Assembly: GCA_018712515.1 (NCBI GenBank) | Contig: DVGW01000049.1 | Coordinates: 1 to 64,000, forward strand | DNA: 64,000 bases | Direction of reading: 5' to 3' | From: Aphodovivens avicola | GTDB taxonomy: Bacteria; Actinomycetota; Coriobacteriia; Coriobacteriales; Eggerthellaceae | Shown: positions 18,284 to 27,185 of the stretch, one piece after another | How the letters are laid out: every line of letters begins with the position of its first letter | Position numbering within the stretch: position 1 is the first letter of the stretch | The notes under the pieces: generated by a model | What the model was told of the DNA's origin: nothing | Databases searched by the model: none | The model's input: only the letters and a program-made list of their open reading frames with translations | Made by a program: the position numbers and the translations under genes

Positions 18284-18455
18284 GGGTGCTCCTGTCCTTC
18301 GGCGGTGGCGCTGCGTCCTTCCCGATCGGCAAAAACGCAGCGTGCCGCGCTTTTCGACAGGGTAGACGCCTCTATCGCGCCCATGATAGCGCATGCGAGC
18401 GCTGCGAGGGGCTGCAGATCCGGCGCTGCCGTTGCGCGGTTGCCGCCGCGCGGCA

Positions 18456-19397
18456 TCAGGAGTGCAGGTACGCTTCCAGCTCGGTGTTGAAGTACCCCTT
18501 GGGGATGTTCTGCTTCACGAACTCGGCGAACCTTTGCGCTTCCTCGGTGTGGGGTTGGTTTGCCGGCCAGGTGAGCGTAACGGGATACCACATGGGCTCG
18601 GTCTTCACTTTGAAGCGCACGATGCCCGGTTCCTTGCGGTACCGGTCGGCGATGCATTCGGGCACGCTTGCCCAGCCGAGACCCGCTTTGACGCCCTCGA
18701 CCATCGCCTCGTGCGTGTCGAACAGCCCCACCATGTTGTGCTGCTCGAGCGAGATGCCGTAGCGCTCGCGGAAATGCCGGTTGCCCACCATGTGCCGTCC
18801 CGAGTTCCATTCGTAGATGATCATAGGCCAGGCGAGCAGCGTCTCGACGGGGACGGGGTGGACGATCTGGTTGTACGGGGGCTTGTCGGGGGCGAGGAAG
18901 ATGAGCTTGCGGCACCCCAGCACCTCGTTGACGATGCGCGGCTCTACGGGCTGGTTCTCCAAGATGGCGAAATCGAGCCGTCCGTCGTCGAGCTTCTCGA
19001 TGAGCTCGGGTTCGTACCCTCCGTCAAGGTGCACGCGCGTTCCGGGATTCTCCTCCGTGTACTTGGCCACGATGGCGGGCAGCAGCTCCACGCCGTCGGC
19101 AAAGCTCATGCCGATGTTGAGCGTGGCGTCAAAATGCTCGTCGATGGCGGCAAGCTGCGAGGCGAGCGTGCGCTCCATGTTCTCGATGTTGCGCGCAAAG
19201 CGCAGCACCGTTTCTCCCGCACGCGTGAGCGTCACGCCCGTGGACGTGCGGTTGAAAAGCTTTGTGCCGAACTTCTTTTCGATGTTGGTGATCTTTTGGG
19301 AAAGTCCGGGACGCGACATGTACAGTCTGTCGGCTGCCTGAGAAAGGCTTTTCGATTCGGAAAGCACCAAGAGCACTTCGACTTCGTCGAACAGCAT
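18456..19397 (-). CDS. LysR-family transcriptional regulator
   Basis: 313 aa: an N-terminal winged helix (SLSQAADRLYMSRPGLSQKI, residues about 20-40; KLFNRTSTGVTLTRAGE) followed by a periplasmic-binding-protein-like effector domain. ATG 19397 is preceded by GGAAGGA; upstream open codons lack a site. It faces away from the molybdopterin oxidoreductase operon across a 472-bp gap, the standard layout for an LTTR that activates a divergent operon in response to the substrate. Effector unknown. Confidence 0.93.
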   Translation of the reverse strand: MLFDEVEVLLVLSESKSLSQAADRLYMSRPGLSQKITNIEKKFGTKLFNRTSTGVTLTRAGETVLRFARNIENMERTLASQLAAIDEHFDATLNIGMSFADGVELLPAIVAKYTEENPGTRVHLDGGYEPELIEKLDDGRLDFAILENQPVEPRIVNEVLGCRKLIFLAPDKPPYNQIVHPVPVETLLAWPMIIYEWNSGRHMVGNRHFRERYGISLEQHNMVGLFDTHEAMVEGVKAGLGWASVPECIADRYRKEPGIVRFKVKTEPMWYPVTLTWPANQPHTEEAQRFAEFVKQNIPKGYFNTELEAYLHS

Positions 19398-19869
19398 GGC
19401 CGTCCTTCCCCCTCTCGTTCTCGCCTGCCCCGTGTCCGCGCAAGGCGCAGGCGTGGTTGTGCGGGCGGGCGTTTGTCTGCTGTCGGGCAGGCGCATGGCG
19501 GATAGACGCCCCCAACAAGGTACAGATACTTCATCATTCAACACTTTGCGATCAGACGTGTCCAGAGGATCAGCGCAATTCGGTGACGGGATTTCTGACA
19601 AGCGCTGCAAAGAACTTCTGCATGCAGATCCTCGTTACGCATGCGGCAGAAAACTGCTTCGGCGAGTCGGTAAGCGACATACATCGTCTCAGTTCAGGGG
19701 GACATACTAAGCGCATGGCACAAGGGAGAGCGGTGCGCTGCCGCTTGAAGGGGGACGCCGCGTGCAGGACCGGTAGGGTTTGCGTGGCGGCCAGACGGCG
19801 CCGTCGGCCTGCGCAGATACGCTGCTTTCCCGTGCAGTGAAACGAGAGAGGAACGAAAAGGAGGGGCTG
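19398..19869. promoter_or_regulatory. Divergent control region, lysR / Mo-oxidoreductase operon
   Basis: No gene seen in 472 bp. An imperfect dyad, TTCTGCATGC (19616-19625) against GCATGCGGCAGAA (19639-19651), is a candidate LysR operator. AAGGAGG ends about 6 bp before ATG 19870. Promoter boxes are not clear by eye. Confidence 0.4.
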
Positions 19870-22467
19870 ATGGACAAACAGGCCATCATCGATGCCAGCC
19901 GTGCCCGACGCGAAGGAGAGAGCATCTTCTACACGTCCTGTCCGGCAAACGGCTGCTGGGATTCGGCATGCGTCCTCAAATGCCATGTCAAAGAAGGGAA
20001 GATCTTCGCGATCGAGCCCGATGACTCCGTGAACCAGAATGACAGCCGCGAGGATTGCGGCTGGGAGAACATCTGGAAGGGCAACGTCCAGATGCGTCCG
20101 TGTGCCATGGGTCATTCCTGGAAAAAGGAGCTCTACGCCGAAACGCGCCTTCTGCATCCTATGAAGCGCGTTGGCAAAAAGGGCGCCGGCAACGGTTACT
20201 TCGTTCAGATCAGCTGGGAAGAGGCGCTTGACACCATCGCCGAGAAGATGAAGGAGATCAAGGGCAAGTACGGCCCTTACGGCATCTTCCATTCCCAGTA
20301 TCCCAGCTTCGAAAAGAACGGCTTCCCGCTGGCTCCGTGGTGGGAAGCAGGCTTCGGCGCGTGGGGAGAGCACTCCACGTCTGGTCACGCCGCCGGCGAG
20401 ATGCTGCACCTCGGCGTCGATCTGACGCGCTGCGCGCAGGGTCGATCCGACGCGCTGCCGGGCTTCGAGGCGTCCGACATCTTCAATTCGAAGCTGTTCA
20501 TCATGTGGGGCATGGACCCGGTCGTCGCGTGGTTCGGCCCGACGTCGTACTACATGCAGCTCGCCCACGAGTACGGTTGCAAGACCATCGTCATCGATCC
20601 GCGCTACACGCAGAGCGCCGAGATTCTCGCCGACCAGTGGATTCCCATCCGCCCCGGCACCGACCTTGCCATGATGCTGGCGGTTGCGCAGGTGCTCTAC
20701 GAAGAGGACCTCATCGACCACGAGTTCGTCGAGCAATGGGTCGAGCCCACGGGCTTTGAGGAGTGGCGTGCCTATGTGATGGGCGAAGGCGAAGACGGCA
20801 TCAAGAAGACGCCTGAATGGGCAGCCCCCATTTGCGCGGTTCCCGCCGATACCATCCGCGAGTTCGCACGCCTGTACGGCACCACCAAGCCGGTGCACCT
20901 GCAGTATTTCTACAGCTGCGCGAAGCGCCATATGGGCGACTACAGCGCTATCGCTTCAATGCTCCTGCAGGCGATGACGGGCAATATCGCCTGTCCCGGC
21001 GGCTGCGAGAGCGGCGCCTGCTTGCCCACGCCCGGTCGTATTCCGGCACCTTGGGCCGACTGGCATCGCAATCCGGGCGACTACAAGGTCCCGGTGCTGT
21101 TCAACAACAACTGCCTTACCGAGATCCTCGCTTGCCAAGACGACTACTGGGAGGGTCGCATGAGCGAGGACGAGTTCCGCCATCGCATCGGCTCGCCCAC
21201 CAACGACTCCCCTCTGCCCCATGTCGAGATGATCATCTTCGACAATAACTACTCCAACAATCACTCCAACGTCAACAAGCGCATGGGCGGCATGGCAAAC
21301 ACCGAGTTCAACTGGGGCTTCCAGTGGCATCTCAACCAGCCGACCGCCGAGATGTGCGACATCATCCTGCCCGCTCCTGTGTGGCAGTTCGAGGGCATGG
21401 ATGAGTACATGTACGGACATCAGCGTTTCGTCAGCGGACCTAACGGCATGCGCAACTACTTCACGTTCTGCGGACGCGGTGTCGACTTCCCCGGCGAGGT
21501 TCGCTCCCGCGAGTGGGTGTGGACGCAGATCGCCAAGCGCCTGGGAGACGAGGTCGTCGAGGGCTACAACCCGCGCATGAAGGACGTCGAGTGGGAGGAC
21601 TGGGTCGATGCCCAGGAGGCCATCTACAAAGAGGCGTTCGAGAAATGGGCCGACAACGAGGCGCTCATGTTCGCGCTGGGTTACGAGGAGCGTCCGACTT
21701 GGGAGGAGTTCAACGCCCATCCCGTCATTCGCACCGAGATCGATCAGCCGTACTACCCGTTCAAGCTGATGCTCGAGCGTGGTGAGAGCCCATTCGGAAC
21801 TCCCAGCGGCAAGATCGAGTTCTCCTCGAACTTCGTGAAGACCCACGACATGACCGAATCGCGTTGGCGCGGGCACATCGAGCCTATGCCGGTGTGGAGC
21901 CCCAGCTATGTGGAGGGCGACATTGGAAGCGCCTCGAACGACGGCTTCTACAACCCGAAGGCGAAAGACTATCCGCTGTCCCTGGTAACGCCCGTTTCGA
22001 TTTATCGCCAGCATTCCAGCAACGACAACAACCCGTTCATGCGCGAGGACTGCTACCGCCACGCCGTGTGGATCTCGGGCGTCGATGCCAAGCAGCGCGG
22101 CATCAAGGACGGCGACCTTTGCCGTGTATACAGCGATCGCGGCGAAATGCTGTTGACCGCCTATGTCACCAACCGCTGCATGCCGGGCACTGCCGCCGTC
22201 CACCATGGTGCGTGGTACCAGACCAACGGCGAGACGGCCGAGATGAACAAGTTCGGCCAGGACGTTCGCGGCGCCTGCAACATTCTGCTCGACGACGGCC
22301 ATCTGCCCCACATCCTGGGCGCTCTGATTATCGCCGGTCTCGTGCAGGTTGAGAAGGTCGCCGACGGTGATGCGGAAGGCTTTGGCGGCGAAGCCGAGCG
22401 CGGTGGCATGCGCGGCGCCAGCGTCGCCCTTGGCGTGCGCCAGGCGCTGGGCGAGGGGAAGGAATAA
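19870..22467 (+). CDS. Molybdopterin-dependent oxidoreductase, catalytic subunit
   Basis: 865-aa DMSO-reductase-superfamily enzyme with bis-MGD and one 4Fe-4S cluster. Clustered cysteines at C24, C29, C34 and C38 (CPANGCWDSACVLKC) and a later one in RPCAMGHS supply the cluster site. Molybdopterin-binding segments include HSTSGHAAGEMLHLG, KLFIMWGMDPVVAW, IVIDPRYTQSAEILADQWIP and the C-terminal LVTPVSIYRQHSSNDNN. No Tat or Sec signal is present, so it should stay cytoplasmic. Eggerthellaceae carry many such paralogs, some being catechol dehydroxylases; a similar reductive role on an aromatic or related substrate is plausible but unproven. First gene of an operon, controlled by the divergent LysR protein. 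Confidence 0.93.
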   Translation: MDKQAIIDASRARREGESIFYTSCPANGCWDSACVLKCHVKEGKIFAIEPDDSVNQNDSREDCGWENIWKGNVQMRPCAMGHSWKKELYAETRLLHPMKRVGKKGAGNGYFVQISWEEALDTIAEKMKEIKGKYGPYGIFHSQYPSFEKNGFPLAPWWEAGFGAWGEHSTSGHAAGEMLHLGVDLTRCAQGRSDALPGFEASDIFNSKLFIMWGMDPVVAWFGPTSYYMQLAHEYGCKTIVIDPRYTQSAEILADQWIPIRPGTDLAMMLAVAQVLYEEDLIDHEFVEQWVEPTGFEEWRAYVMGEGEDGIKKTPEWAAPICAVPADTIREFARLYGTTKPVHLQYFYSCAKRHMGDYSAIASMLLQAMTGNIACPGGCESGACLPTPGRIPAPWADWHRNPGDYKVPVLFNNNCLTEILACQDDYWEGRMSEDEFRHRIGSPTNDSPLPHVEMIIFDNNYSNNHSNVNKRMGGMANTEFNWGFQWHLNQPTAEMCDIILPAPVWQFEGMDEYMYGHQRFVSGPNGMRNYFTFCGRGVDFPGEVRSREWVWTQIAKRLGDEVVEGYNPRMKDVEWEDWVDAQEAIYKEAFEKWADNEALMFALGYEERPTWEEFNAHPVIRTEIDQPYYPFKLMLERGESPFGTPSGKIEFSSNFVKTHDMTESRWRGHIEPMPVWSPSYVEGDIGSASNDGFYNPKAKDYPLSLVTPVSIYRQHSSNDNNPFMREDCYRHAVWISGVDAKQRGIKDGDLCRVYSDRGEMLLTAYVTNRCMPGTAAVHHGAWYQTNGETAEMNKFGQDVRGACNILLDDGHLPHILGALIIAGLVQVEKVADGDAEGFGGEAERGGMRGASVALGVRQALGEGKE

Positions 22468-22472
22468 TCACG

Positions 22473-23216
22473 ATGACCCAGTACGGAATTTTCTTCGACA
22501 TGAACCGCTGCTACGCCTGCCAGGCGTGCAGCATCGCTTGCAAGGATTGGCACGGCATTGAGCCTGGTGCCGAGAAGTGGATGACGGTGTACGAGTGGGA
22601 AAGTGGCACCTTCCCCAACATCCGCCTGCATTCCCTCGCGTTCCCGTGCGCCCATTGCGAGGATCCTGCCTGCGTGAAAGCATGCGAGAGCGGCGCCCTG
22701 TACAAAGAGGACGAGTTCGGTGCCGTCCTGGTCGACCAGGACAAATGCACGGGCTGCCGCAAGTGCTACGACGCCTGCCCGTACGGCGCTCCCAAGTTCG
22801 CGACCGACGAGCCCACCTGCAAGATGAGCAAGTGCGACATGTGTATCGACCGCCTTGCCGAGGGCATGCAGCCTGCCTGCACGATGTCTTGTCCGTTGCG
22901 CGCGTTCGACTTCGGTCCGTTGGACGAGCTTATCGAGAAGTACGGCGACGTCCGCTACTGCGAGGGCATGCCGAGCCCCGATGCCACCAAGCCCGCGTTC
23001 CTTATCTGGAACCCGCGTGAGAAGAAGCAGCTGCTTCCCTACGATCCCGACGAGGCGATCAAGCTCAACCAGCAGCGCGGCGATCTGGGCACTATGTTCG
23101 AGAGCGAAGAGGATCTCAAGACTTTCGACGAGGGAACGATCGGTCGTGACGAGTTGCGCATGAAGCACGATTCGGTCATTGACCTCATGCGCGCGACGCG
23201 CAACGACATGGCCTAG
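22473..23216 (+). CDS. 4Fe-4S ferredoxin-type electron-transfer subunit (DmsB-like)
   Basis: 247-aa protein with four Cys clusters: CYACQACSIACKDWHG (residues 13-28), CAHCEDPACVKACESGAL, CTGCRKCYDACPYGAP and CDMCIDRLAEGMQPACTMSCP. This is the arrangement of DmsB/NrfC-type subunits that pass electrons to a molybdopterin partner. It starts 5 bp after the catalytic subunit, so the two form a complex or redox pair. No membrane anchor gene (NrfD/DmsC) is adjacent, which suggests an unknown soluble electron donor. The C-terminal 70 residues are charged and lack cysteines. Confidence 0.94.
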   Translation: MTQYGIFFDMNRCYACQACSIACKDWHGIEPGAEKWMTVYEWESGTFPNIRLHSLAFPCAHCEDPACVKACESGALYKEDEFGAVLVDQDKCTGCRKCYDACPYGAPKFATDEPTCKMSKCDMCIDRLAEGMQPACTMSCPLRAFDFGPLDELIEKYGDVRYCEGMPSPDATKPAFLIWNPREKKQLLPYDPDEAIKLNQQRGDLGTMFESEEDLKTFDEGTIGRDELRMKHDSVIDLMRATRNDMA

Positions 23217-23225
23217 GGGCGTCTC

Positions 23226-23256
23226 CCGTCCCGGCGGCATCGCGCCGCCGGGACGG
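23226..23256 (+). terminator. Strong hairpin between the Fe-S subunit and permease genes
   Basis: CCGTCCCGGCGGC (23226-23238) and GCCGCCGGGACGG (23244-23256) are perfect complements with a 5-nt loop. No T-run; most likely an mRNA-processing or attenuating stem that lowers permease expression relative to the enzyme. Confidence 0.5.
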
Positions 23257-23288
23257 AATTCGATTGACCATCTGTAAGGAGGGAATTT

Positions 23289-24611
23289 ATGGAATGGATA
23301 GGGGTTGCCGGCATCGTTGTCGGTCTCGTATTCTTTGTTATCGCAGCCATGAAGGGCTGGAATGTGCTCGTCACGTCTATCGTGACGGCAATCATCATCG
23401 CGATTACCAACGGCATGGACATCGCCGCCGCTATGGTCGGCAACGAGTCGTCCTACGTTACTGGCTTGGCGGGCTTCGTTCAGAAGAACATCTTCATCTT
23501 CTTGGGCGGTGCCATTCTGGGCGAGTTCATGGATAAGTCCGGCGCCGCCAAGTCCATCGCGCATGCCATCATGGGCAAGGTTGGCTCCAAGGGCGCTTAT
23601 CTGGTGCTCCTGGGCATTGCTGCCGTCGGCGCGATCCTCACCTATGCGGGCATCTCGATGTTTGTTGCCATGTTCGCGCTGATCCCGCTGGCGCGCCCCA
23701 TGTTTAAGGAATGCAACATACCGTGGCATCTGTTCTGCGCCGCATGGACGCTGGGTGCCTGCTCGTTCACGATGGCGATGATCCCCGGCGTGCCCGCCGT
23801 CGCTTGGATCAACGCGGCGAACGGCTGCGGCGTGTCGATGACTGCTGCCCCCATCATGGGCATTGTGGGCTCCATCATCGCCATTGTCGTTTCGTGCCTC
23901 TACATCAAGTTCGCCCTCAAACGCGCCCAGGCCAAGGGCGAGGTCTATGAGGTCACCGAAGCTGATGCGATCGAGCAGCAGGACGACAAGAAGATTCCGA
24001 ACCTGTTTGTGTCTCTTCTGCCTCTCATCGTTCTGATCGCCGTTATCATCGGCGGTTCGATCGTCGGCATCGCCAACATCGTCTACATCGCCATGATCAT
24101 CGCCGTCGTGCTTTCGATGATCCTGTTCGCGTCCTACATCCCCAGCCAGCGCGACGTTATGGGAAATGGCGCCAAGAACGCGCTCGGCCCGGTGCTGTTC
24201 ACTTCCGCCGCTGTCGGCGTCGGCACCGTCGCCGCCGCTGCCGTGGGCTTCCAGGTTATCCAGGGCGCTATTTTCAACATGCCGGGCGGCACGTACGTTT
24301 CCGCCGCAACGCTTTCCGCTGTTCTCGGTGGCGTGATGGGTTCAGGCTCCGGTGCCGTTGGCATCATCGCCACGAACTTCCTTGATCCCTACCTGGCGAC
24401 GGGCGTCGATCCTGCTGCTCTGGCGAAGATCATCGCAACTGCCGCTACCATCGGCGGTGCGCTGCCCAACTCCGGAGCTATGTTCGGCATGCTCGCCGCA
24501 ATGGGTCTGAATCACGGCAACTCCTACAAGCACATCGCCGCCATCTCGATTGGCGCCGGCATGTGCGCGTTGGTGGTCATGATTCTGATGGCCACGGTGG
24601 GTATCATTTAG
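23289..24611 (+). CDS. GntP-type permease
   Basis: 440 aa with about 12 hydrophobic segments and the layout of the gluconate:proton symporter (GntP)/citrate-Mg carrier superfamily, e.g. FLGGAILGEFMDKSGAAKSI near residue 75 and GVMGSGSGAVGIIATNF near 355. AAGGAGG precedes the ATG. Its place directly after the oxidoreductase subunits suggests it imports the substrate (or exports the product), probably an organic acid anion. The substrate cannot be fixed from sequence. Confidence 0.85.
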   Translation: MEWIGVAGIVVGLVFFVIAAMKGWNVLVTSIVTAIIIAITNGMDIAAAMVGNESSYVTGLAGFVQKNIFIFLGGAILGEFMDKSGAAKSIAHAIMGKVGSKGAYLVLLGIAAVGAILTYAGISMFVAMFALIPLARPMFKECNIPWHLFCAAWTLGACSFTMAMIPGVPAVAWINAANGCGVSMTAAPIMGIVGSIIAIVVSCLYIKFALKRAQAKGEVYEVTEADAIEQQDDKKIPNLFVSLLPLIVLIAVIIGGSIVGIANIVYIAMIIAVVLSMILFASYIPSQRDVMGNGAKNALGPVLFTSAAVGVGTVAAAAVGFQVIQGAIFNMPGGTYVSAATLSAVLGGVMGSGSGAVGIIATNFLDPYLATGVDPAALAKIIATAATIGGALPNSGAMFGMLAAMGLNHGNSYKHIAAISIGAGMCALVVMILMATVGII

Positions 24612-24671
24612 CCCTTTCCTGTTGCGACTCGGGGCGATCTTCATCTCTCCTTCCCGAATCGCAGATTCGAA

Positions 24672-24823
24672 CCGGCGGGACGGTCGGCGACAAACGCCGT
24701 CCCTCTCCGTCCCGCCGGCTTCTCACGAGGGAGCGCATCTTCGTTTCGGCTTGCGTTCGCGTGCATCCGGATTCGATGCCCTCCCTCGTGCGAAGCCGAC
24801 CCTCCAAACGGTTTCGCACGAGG
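24672..24823 (+). promoter_or_regulatory. Structured leader with competing hairpins upstream of the NCS1 permease
   Basis: The 382-bp gap 24612-24993 holds no gene. It contains a perfect stem 24672-24683 / 24708-24719 (CCGGCGGGACGG), then two mutually exclusive perfect stems: 24724-24733 with 24781-24790 (CACGAGGGAG) and 24784-24794 with 24813-24823 (CCTCGTGCGAA). They share 24784-24790. The first may simply terminate the upstream operon; the alternative pair resembles an attenuator. No known riboswitch consensus recognised. Confidence 0.4.
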
Positions 24824-24993
24824 CGCTGTGTTTTCCATGGGTAGCGCGGTCGACGACTTCGCTTCTTCACTCGCCATGGGGCGCCGTTGCTTGCCGGGCC
24901 GGGTGCAAGCCCGGCCTTTCTTCCATCCGTTGCCGACGGAACCGCCTTCTTTTTTGGCCGGACGTTGCGGGACGATCTTAGGGGATGATCGAA

Positions 24994-26535
24994 ATGGGGT
25001 TCAAGGGGGATAGGGGGCCCGAGGGGAAGCCTTCCGTCGAGGTGAAGGCTCCGGCGATGGGGCGTGCTCCGTCCGGAAGCGCGGGCGGCGAAGGTTCTGC
25101 GCCGGAGCGGCACGCCCATGGCTCAGCGACCGAGCAGGTCTCCTTGTTTGAAAAGGTCCCCGAGGACAAGCGCCTGCCCTGGGTAGACATCGCGGCCATC
25201 CTGTCCGGTGTTGTCTCGAGCCTTTCCAAACTCATGGGCGGCGGTATCGTTGCGTTCTATGCTGGCTGCCACATGGGCGCGGTCGCTATGGTCATCATGG
25301 TGGTCCTGAGCTTCGTTCTCACGTTGCTGGTGGGCAACATCACTTTCAAGGAAGGCATGCCGAACAATGTGGTCTCGCGTCTGTATGTGTTTGGGACCAA
25401 AGGCTCGGCGGTCGGCTCGCTGGTGTGGATTTTCCTTTTGGTGGGCGTCCTTGCCGTGGGGACGGTGCAGCTGGGCAACGCGATCCTGTTCGCGTTCGGC
25501 TGGGATGAGCAGTGGCAGCGCTGGCTGCTGTTCATCGGGATCTCCTGCGTCTGGGTCTTCATTTCGCTTTTCGGCGCGAAGGTGATCGCGCGTTTGAACG
25601 CGGTGTTCGTGATCGCCCTGTTCTGCGTGATGGGATATGTCATCTACCTGGTTGCATCGCAGGGCCAGTTGGCGGAATCGCTCACCCACGGCGCATTGGT
25701 GCCCGGTGTCGATGAGACGCACGGCTTCGCCTACGGCCTGAATTACTCCATCATGACATCGGGTCTCATGGCGCTGTTTGCGGCGGATTTCACGCGTTTC
25801 GCCCGCAAGAGGTCCGACCTCATCCCCATCTCGCTTTCCGGTAGCCTCGCAGCGGTCGTCACTTACGTATGCGGCGCCATCGTAACGTTCTTCGGCTTCT
25901 CGACGGCTTCAGCGTACTTCGCGACGCAGGGCTACGATGCCGCCGGGGCGGCCAACGCCGCCATCACCAACCCCGGCGTGTCGTTGGTGTTGGCCGCCGG
26001 CGGCGTCGGTCTGGCGATCATCTGCCTTTCCCAGATGAAGGTGGAGACCTCCAATTCCATCGGGGGTGCCAACGCCGTCTCCAACCTCATCGATTCCCTC
26101 TTCGGCATCCGCGTGGGCTGGCCGCTCGCCGTCGTCATCGCCAACCTCATCGGGCTCGCCTTCATCATGGCGGACATCCTCGATCAGGTGAACGCCTTCA
26201 TGAGCATCGGCAGCATCCTCACGATATCGTGGTGCGTGCTGTTGATCACCGACTACTACCTGGTGCGCGGCGTCATGAAGATCGGATCGTACGGCATCAC
26301 GCTGCGCACGGTCGAGCAGGTCAACTGGCGCGGCGTCGCCACGTTGGCGACGGTCACGGTGGTGAATGCGGCGCTGTACACGGTGGGGGTCTTGCCCATT
26401 CCCTTCCTTACGACCGTGCCGATGACCGTGGGTTTGTATGTGCTGCTCAGCTGGCTTATGCGCGACAGAGTGCGTGCTGCCGACATAGCCAGCGTCGCAG
26501 CGAGCGGCTCAAAAGAGATCGGGGATCCAAGGTAG
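24994..26535 (+). CDS. NCS1-type nucleobase:cation symporter (cytosine permease-like)
   Basis: Inner-membrane permease of about 513 aa: a 45-residue polar N-terminus, then about 12 hydrophobic segments. LSGVVSSLSKLMGGGIVAFYAG, MSIGSILTISWCVLLITDYYLVRG and NWRGVATL resemble CodB-like purine/cytosine/allantoin permeases. Start: ATG 24994 lies 9 bases after AGGGG; ATG 24985 is an alternative in the same frame. It follows the GntP permease on the same strand across a structured 382-bp gap, so it may be part of the same substrate module or an independent unit. Confidence 0.85.
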   Translation: MGFKGDRGPEGKPSVEVKAPAMGRAPSGSAGGEGSAPERHAHGSATEQVSLFEKVPEDKRLPWVDIAAILSGVVSSLSKLMGGGIVAFYAGCHMGAVAMVIMVVLSFVLTLLVGNITFKEGMPNNVVSRLYVFGTKGSAVGSLVWIFLLVGVLAVGTVQLGNAILFAFGWDEQWQRWLLFIGISCVWVFISLFGAKVIARLNAVFVIALFCVMGYVIYLVASQGQLAESLTHGALVPGVDETHGFAYGLNYSIMTSGLMALFAADFTRFARKRSDLIPISLSGSLAAVVTYVCGAIVTFFGFSTASAYFATQGYDAAGAANAAITNPGVSLVLAAGGVGLAIICLSQMKVETSNSIGGANAVSNLIDSLFGIRVGWPLAVVIANLIGLAFIMADILDQVNAFMSIGSILTISWCVLLITDYYLVRGVMKIGSYGITLRTVEQVNWRGVATLATVTVVNAALYTVGVLPIPFLTTVPMTVGLYVLLSWLMRDRVRAADIASVAASGSKEIGDPR

Positions 26536-26678
26536 AACGTGCAGTGCTTTGCCTGTCGGCGCGCGAAGTTTGCATGTCGACGCGCGAAGCGTGTTGGGAC
26601 ATGGCCGTGCGCGGTCTATTCGTGCAGGTTTGGCAACGGCGCGCCTTGGCGCTTGCGCGCTGGCGTATCATGACAAGC

Positions 26679-27185
26679 ATGGCTAACGGACTAACATATA
26701 TGCGCAAAACCGCCACGCCCGAGGCTACCAAACAGCTTGCCTTGACGTTGGCGCCGTATTTGCATGAAGGAGACGTCGTTCTGCTTGAAGGCGACCTTGG
26801 CGCGGGAAAGACCCAGTTCGTGCAGGGCATTGCCGAAGGGTTGGGCATTAGCGCGGCGGTAACCAGCCCGACGTTCAACATTTTGCTGCAGTATGGCGGC
26901 GGGCGCATTCCGCTGTACCATTTCGATCTGTACCGCCTTGACGACGCCGACGAGCTTGAGGACATCGATTTTTACGGCACGATCGAAGGCGATGGCGTGT
27001 CGTTTGTCGAGTGGGGTTCGAAGTTTCCCGAGGCGATGCCGTTCGGTTTTTTGGAAATCCGGATTTCCGTCGACGAAGACGGCGCGCGTACTATCAAGGC
27101 TCATGCGTTCGGCGTGCGGGCACGCTCGATTCTTAAGGTGTGGGCATCGGATTCTAAATCGCGCCTGATGAAAGTGGCCGGCTAG
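26679..27185 (+). CDS. tsaE: tRNA N6-threonylcarbamoyladenosine synthesis ATPase TsaE
   Basis: 168-aa P-loop ATPase needed to cycle the TsaB-TsaD complex during t6A37 modification of ANN-decoding tRNAs. Walker A is LLEGDLGAGKTQFVQGI; SPTFNILLQY and PLYHFDLYRL are TsaE-typical, followed by VEWGSKFPE. ATG 26670, 26679 and 26700 are all in frame without a strong ribosome site; 26679 is a compromise. Its stop overlaps the GTG start of the fusion gene (TAGTG), so translation is coupled. Just upstream (26554-26589) is a 15-bp near-direct repeat. Confidence 0.93.
   Translation: MANGLTYMRKTATPEATKQLALTLAPYLHEGDVVLLEGDLGAGKTQFVQGIAEGLGISAAVTSPTFNILLQYGGGRIPLYHFDLYRLDDADELEDIDFYGTIEGDGVSFVEWGSKFPEAMPFGFLEIRISVDEDGARTIKAHAFGVRARSILKVWASDSKSRLMKVAG

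Noticed and set aside
26554..26589. TGTCGRCGCGCGAAG pair before tsaE as an operator
   Set aside because: Only two short copies without dyad symmetry near any clear promoter; too little to support regulation.
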